Positions 35,630 through 37,228 of a DNA stretch of 37,228 nt are shown in pieces. The stretch lies in contig JADHPA010000004.1 of NCBI GenBank assembly GCA_016778675.1, positions 1 through 37,228 on the forward strand, in the 5' to 3' direction. Position numbers and translations under genes: made by a program. The notes beneath the pieces were generated by a model. It made no database searches. It was not told the DNA's origin and saw only the letters and a list, made by a program, of their open reading frames with translations. Numbering within the stretch: the stretch's first letter is position 1; each line of letters starts with the position of its first letter. Source of the DNA: Candidatus Pelagibacter sp. (GTDB lineage Bacteria > Pseudomonadota > Alphaproteobacteria > Pelagibacterales > Pelagibacteraceae).

Positions 35630-36070
35630 TTATCTTTTCGAGAATTGGAAGCTTCTTCTGGCTTTTTTTCGGCCAGGTTTTTTTCTTTCAACAGATCTTG
35701 AGTCTCTAGTATTAAGTTTCTCTGTTTTTAATGTACTTCTTAGCTCTGAGTCAAATAATATTAAGGCTTTTGCAATACCGTGAACCATTGCTCCTGCCTG
35801 TCCAGTGTGTCCGCCTCCTGCAACACTACATCTAACATCATATGCTGTTGCTTGATTAATAATTTCAAAAGGTCTTGTGATTTGCATTTTATGGCTACCG
35901 CTAGTGAAGTATTCATCCATAGTTCGACCATTAACATAAATTTTACCAGTCCCTTTTTTTAACCAAATCTTAGCAATTGATTTTTTTCTTCTGCCAGTTG
36001 CATATTTGCTATCTTTAAAATCTAATTTGATTTTTGGTTTTTTTGATACTGTTTGCGCTGTTTGTTCCAT
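35630..36070 (-). CDS. rpsI: Ribosomal protein S9
   Basis: Small-subunit protein S9. YATGRRKKSIAKIWLKKGTG, VNGRTMDEYF, GGGHTGQAGAMVHGIAKAL and the basic C-terminal tail KKPGRKKARRSFQFSKR are all diagnostic; the terminal Lys-Arg contacts the P-site tRNA in known ribosomes. It is 146 residues long with an N-terminal extension of ~18 residues before the conserved core, as in other alphaproteobacteria. One base separates it from rplM. Confidence 0.98.
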   Translation of the reverse strand: MEQTAQTVSKKPKIKLDFKDSKYATGRRKKSIAKIWLKKGTGKIYVNGRTMDEYFTSGSHKMQITRPFEIINQATAYDVRCSVAGGGHTGQAGAMVHGIAKALILFDSELRSTLKTEKLNTRDSRSVERKKPGRKKARRSFQFSKR

Positions 36071-36071
36071 A

Positions 36072-36533
36072 TTAATTTCTAATTAAATTTTTACTATTTA
36101 ATTTTCCTAAATCTAAAAGTTTAGGATTTTGAGCTGTATGTGGATGGTCTTCACCTGCATAAATTTTAACTTTAGTTAATTGCTTTCTACCAAGAACACC
36201 TCCTGGTAACATTCTTTTAATTGCTAATTTTAAAGTCTCTCCTGGTTTATTCTTTTCTAATAATTTTTCAGGAGTTATTTCTTTAATTCCACCTGGATGA
36301 CCCGTATGTCTGTAGTATTTTTTGTCTTTAAATTTTTTTCCAGTAAATTTTGCATGCTCTATATTTTTAACAACAACAAAGTCACCATCATCCATGTGAG
36401 GTGTGTAAGTAGTTTTGTTTTTTCCTCTAACAATCATTGCTATTATAGATGCTAATCTTCCAACAACTGCTCCTTTAGCATCAATTTCAAACCAATTACT
36501 CGTTAATTCGCTACTTTTTAAAAATTTAGTCAT
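36072..36533 (-). CDS. rplM: Ribosomal protein L13
   Basis: Large-subunit protein L13. The ATG at 36533 (MTKFLKSSELTSNWFEIDAKG) is chosen, since it matches the family N-terminus; the track extension to 36599 adds 22 residues that overlap a probable promoter. VVGRLASIIAMIVRGKNK, YYRHTGHPGG, AIKRMLPGG and YAGEDHPHTAQNP are diagnostic. It gives 153 residues. It is first in the minus-strand run rplM-rpsI-argC-lipoprotein-hom-AEC-DMT. Confidence 0.97.
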   Translation of the reverse strand: MTKFLKSSELTSNWFEIDAKGAVVGRLASIIAMIVRGKNKTTYTPHMDDGDFVVVKNIEHAKFTGKKFKDKKYYRHTGHPGGIKEITPEKLLEKNKPGETLKLAIKRMLPGGVLGRKQLTKVKIYAGEDHPHTAQNPKLLDLGKLNSKNLIRN

Positions 36534-36543
36534 AGAGCGAGGA

Positions 36544-36571
36544 TTAATACTATTAATAATTATAAAGTCAA
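36544..36571 (-). promoter_or_regulatory. Candidate promoter of the rplM operon
   Basis: Read on the minus strand, TTGACT is followed after 16 bases by TATTAA, ending about 10 bases before the rplM ATG; a perfect TATAAT (plus coordinates 36559-36564) lies between them and gives a longer leader of ~18 bases. Which -10 is used cannot be told. Either choice places the promoter inside the track's N-terminal extension and supports the shorter L13 start. Confidence 0.4.
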
Positions 36572-36613
36572 TTTTATATTTCTCTTGCAATATAGCCATT
36601 TAATGGTAATTTT

Positions 36614-36661
36614 TATTTGCCGATTTGTTCCTATTGCAGGCTAATAATTGCTAAAAAGGAT
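36614..36661 (+). promoter_or_regulatory. SAM-II riboswitch aptamer
   Basis: Matches the SAM-II consensus: stem GCC (36619-36621)/GGC (36639-36641) enclosing the loop GATTTGTTCCTATTGCA, then the conserved 3' strand TTGCTAAAAAGGA that forms the pseudoknot. The known metX aptamer has the same UAUUGCA and GCUAAAAAGG elements. It binds S-adenosylmethionine and represses the downstream gene. It is followed within about 20 bases by a second SAM aptamer. Confidence 0.78.
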
Positions 36662-36677
36662 TTTTTACCCACATTTT

Positions 36678-36738
36678 CGGTAGGCGCATTTGAACTGTAT
36701 TGTACGCCTTGCATAAAGCAAAAGTACTAAAAAAGGAG
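36678..36738 (+). promoter_or_regulatory. SAM-V riboswitch and metY ribosome binding site
   Basis: Matches the SAM-V class described from marine bacteria: AGGCG (36682-36686) pairs with CGCCT (36705-36709) around CATTTGAACTGTATTGTA; TTGC-ATAAA-GCAA makes a small hairpin; GTAC (36724-36727) offers the 3' pseudoknot strand. The aptamer runs up to the strong Shine-Dalgarno AAGGAG (36733-36738), so ligand binding probably blocks translation start. A SAM-II/SAM-V tandem before metY is a known SAR11 arrangement. Confidence 0.88.
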
Positions 36739-36745
36739 TATTAAG

Positions 36746-37228
36746 ATGAGTACAAAAAGACAAAACCCAGAAACTATTGCATTGCATGGTGGTGATTATA
36801 GAAGTGATCCAACTACAAAAGCTGTAGCTGTGCCAATTTATAGAACAACTTCATATCTATTTGATAGCACTGAGCATGCAGCCAATTTATTTGGTCTAAA
36901 AGAGTTTGGAAATATCTACACAAGAATTATGAATCCAACCAATGATGTTCTTGAAAAAAGACTGGCTGCCTTAGATGGTGGATTAGCAAGTTTAACTGTC
37001 TCTTCTGGGCAAACAGCTTCAACCTTTGCTATCTTAAATGTTGCTCAAGCTGGGGATAACATTGTTAGTTCTACAGATCTTTATGGTGGAACTGTTTCAT
37101 TGTTTACTCATACATTGAGCAAGCTTGGTATTGAAGTTAGATATGCTGATCCAGCAGATCCTAAAAACTTTGAAAAAGCAATAGATGATAAAACTAGAGC
37201 TTTTTATGGGGAAACATTACCCAATCCA
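36746..37228 (+). CDS. metY: O-acetylhomoserine sulfhydrylase, MetY type (3' partial)
   Basis: Start of a PLP-dependent Cys/Met metabolism enzyme that joins sulfide to an O-acylhomoserine to give homocysteine. The start matches MetY-type proteins: [57 protein letters not shown] (phosphate-binding Tyr/Arg region), SSGQTA, and STDLYGGTV. 161 codons are visible; the PLP lysine lies beyond the window. AAGGAG is 7 bases before the ATG. The upstream tandem SAM riboswitches fit methionine synthesis and end-product control. MetZ (succinylhomoserine-using) is a less likely alternative. Confidence 0.9.
   Translation, partial: MSTKRQNPETIALHGGDYRSDPTTKAVAVPIYRTTSYLFDSTEHAANLFGLKEFGNIYTRIMNPTNDVLEKRLAALDGGLASLTVSSGQTASTFAILNVAQAGDNIVSSTDLYGGTVSLFTHTLSKLGIEVRYADPADPKNFEKAIDDKTRAFYGETLPNP

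Noticed and set aside
36534-36599. 22-residue N-terminal extension of L13
   Set aside because: It does not match L13 proteins and overlaps promoter-like boxes.

Overview
The window is a very AT-rich, tightly packed bacterial chromosome segment. Proteobacterial gene families, alphaproteobacterial hallmarks (an NDUFS4-type complex I subunit, SdhE, the lytic transglycosylase/RlpA/Dac/Tmk/HolB/MetG/TatD run, a twin-arginine lipoprotein) and a tandem SAM-II plus SAM-V riboswitch before a metY-type gene all point to the SAR11 clade (Pelagibacterales). Genes overlap by 1-20 bases again and again, and several tRNAs touch their neighbours, as expected of a streamlined marine genome. The taxonomic call is an inference from these marks.

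Layout. 1-4.5 kb: gyrA (5' cut by the window), coaD, a periplasmic cyclophilin and tgt. 4.7-8.8 kb: tRNA-Lys, an M48 lipoprotein protease, a DUF502 membrane protein convergent with recG, sdhE and tRNA-Ser. 8.9-17.3 kb: one long plus-strand run of rarD-like transporter, lytic transglycosylase, RlpA/SPOR-like lipoprotein, D,D-carboxypeptidase, tmk, holB, metG, tatD and a metallo-beta-lactamase-fold hydrolase. 17.3-19.5 kb: minus-strand glutathione peroxidase, nhaA and a zinc-ribbon membrane protein. 19.6-23.6 kb: tRNA-Pro, the NDUFS4 homologue, a short SbmA/BacA-like transporter, glpX and recJ.

23.6-30.0 kb looks like an accessory module. It starts at tRNA-Glu and holds a GIY-YIG protein, rfbC, a double-domain glycosyltransferase, two GT2 enzymes, a methyltransferase and a tyrosine recombinase. 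A lox/dif-like 15-7-15 bp inverted repeat lies directly before the recombinase start codon. A GNAT acetyltransferase and a single-domain O6-alkylguanine transferase follow. Next comes the only long gene-free stretch (30777-31309), which contains a perfect -10 box and a long-range complementary pair that looks like a structured RNA about 170 nt long.

31.3-36.5 kb is a minus-strand run: rplM, rpsI, argC, a small lipoprotein, hom, an AEC carrier and a DMT exporter. Divergent from it, the metY-type sulfhydrylase (cut by the window end) is controlled by the tandem SAM riboswitches. Hom makes homoserine, the precursor of the MetY substrate, so the two divergent transcripts meet in methionine synthesis.

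The most notable observations are the recombinase with its candidate core site, the structured RNA candidate, the loss of two of three zinc cysteines in Tgt, and the tandem riboswitch. No searches or folding programs were run; family calls rest on motifs recognised by eye.
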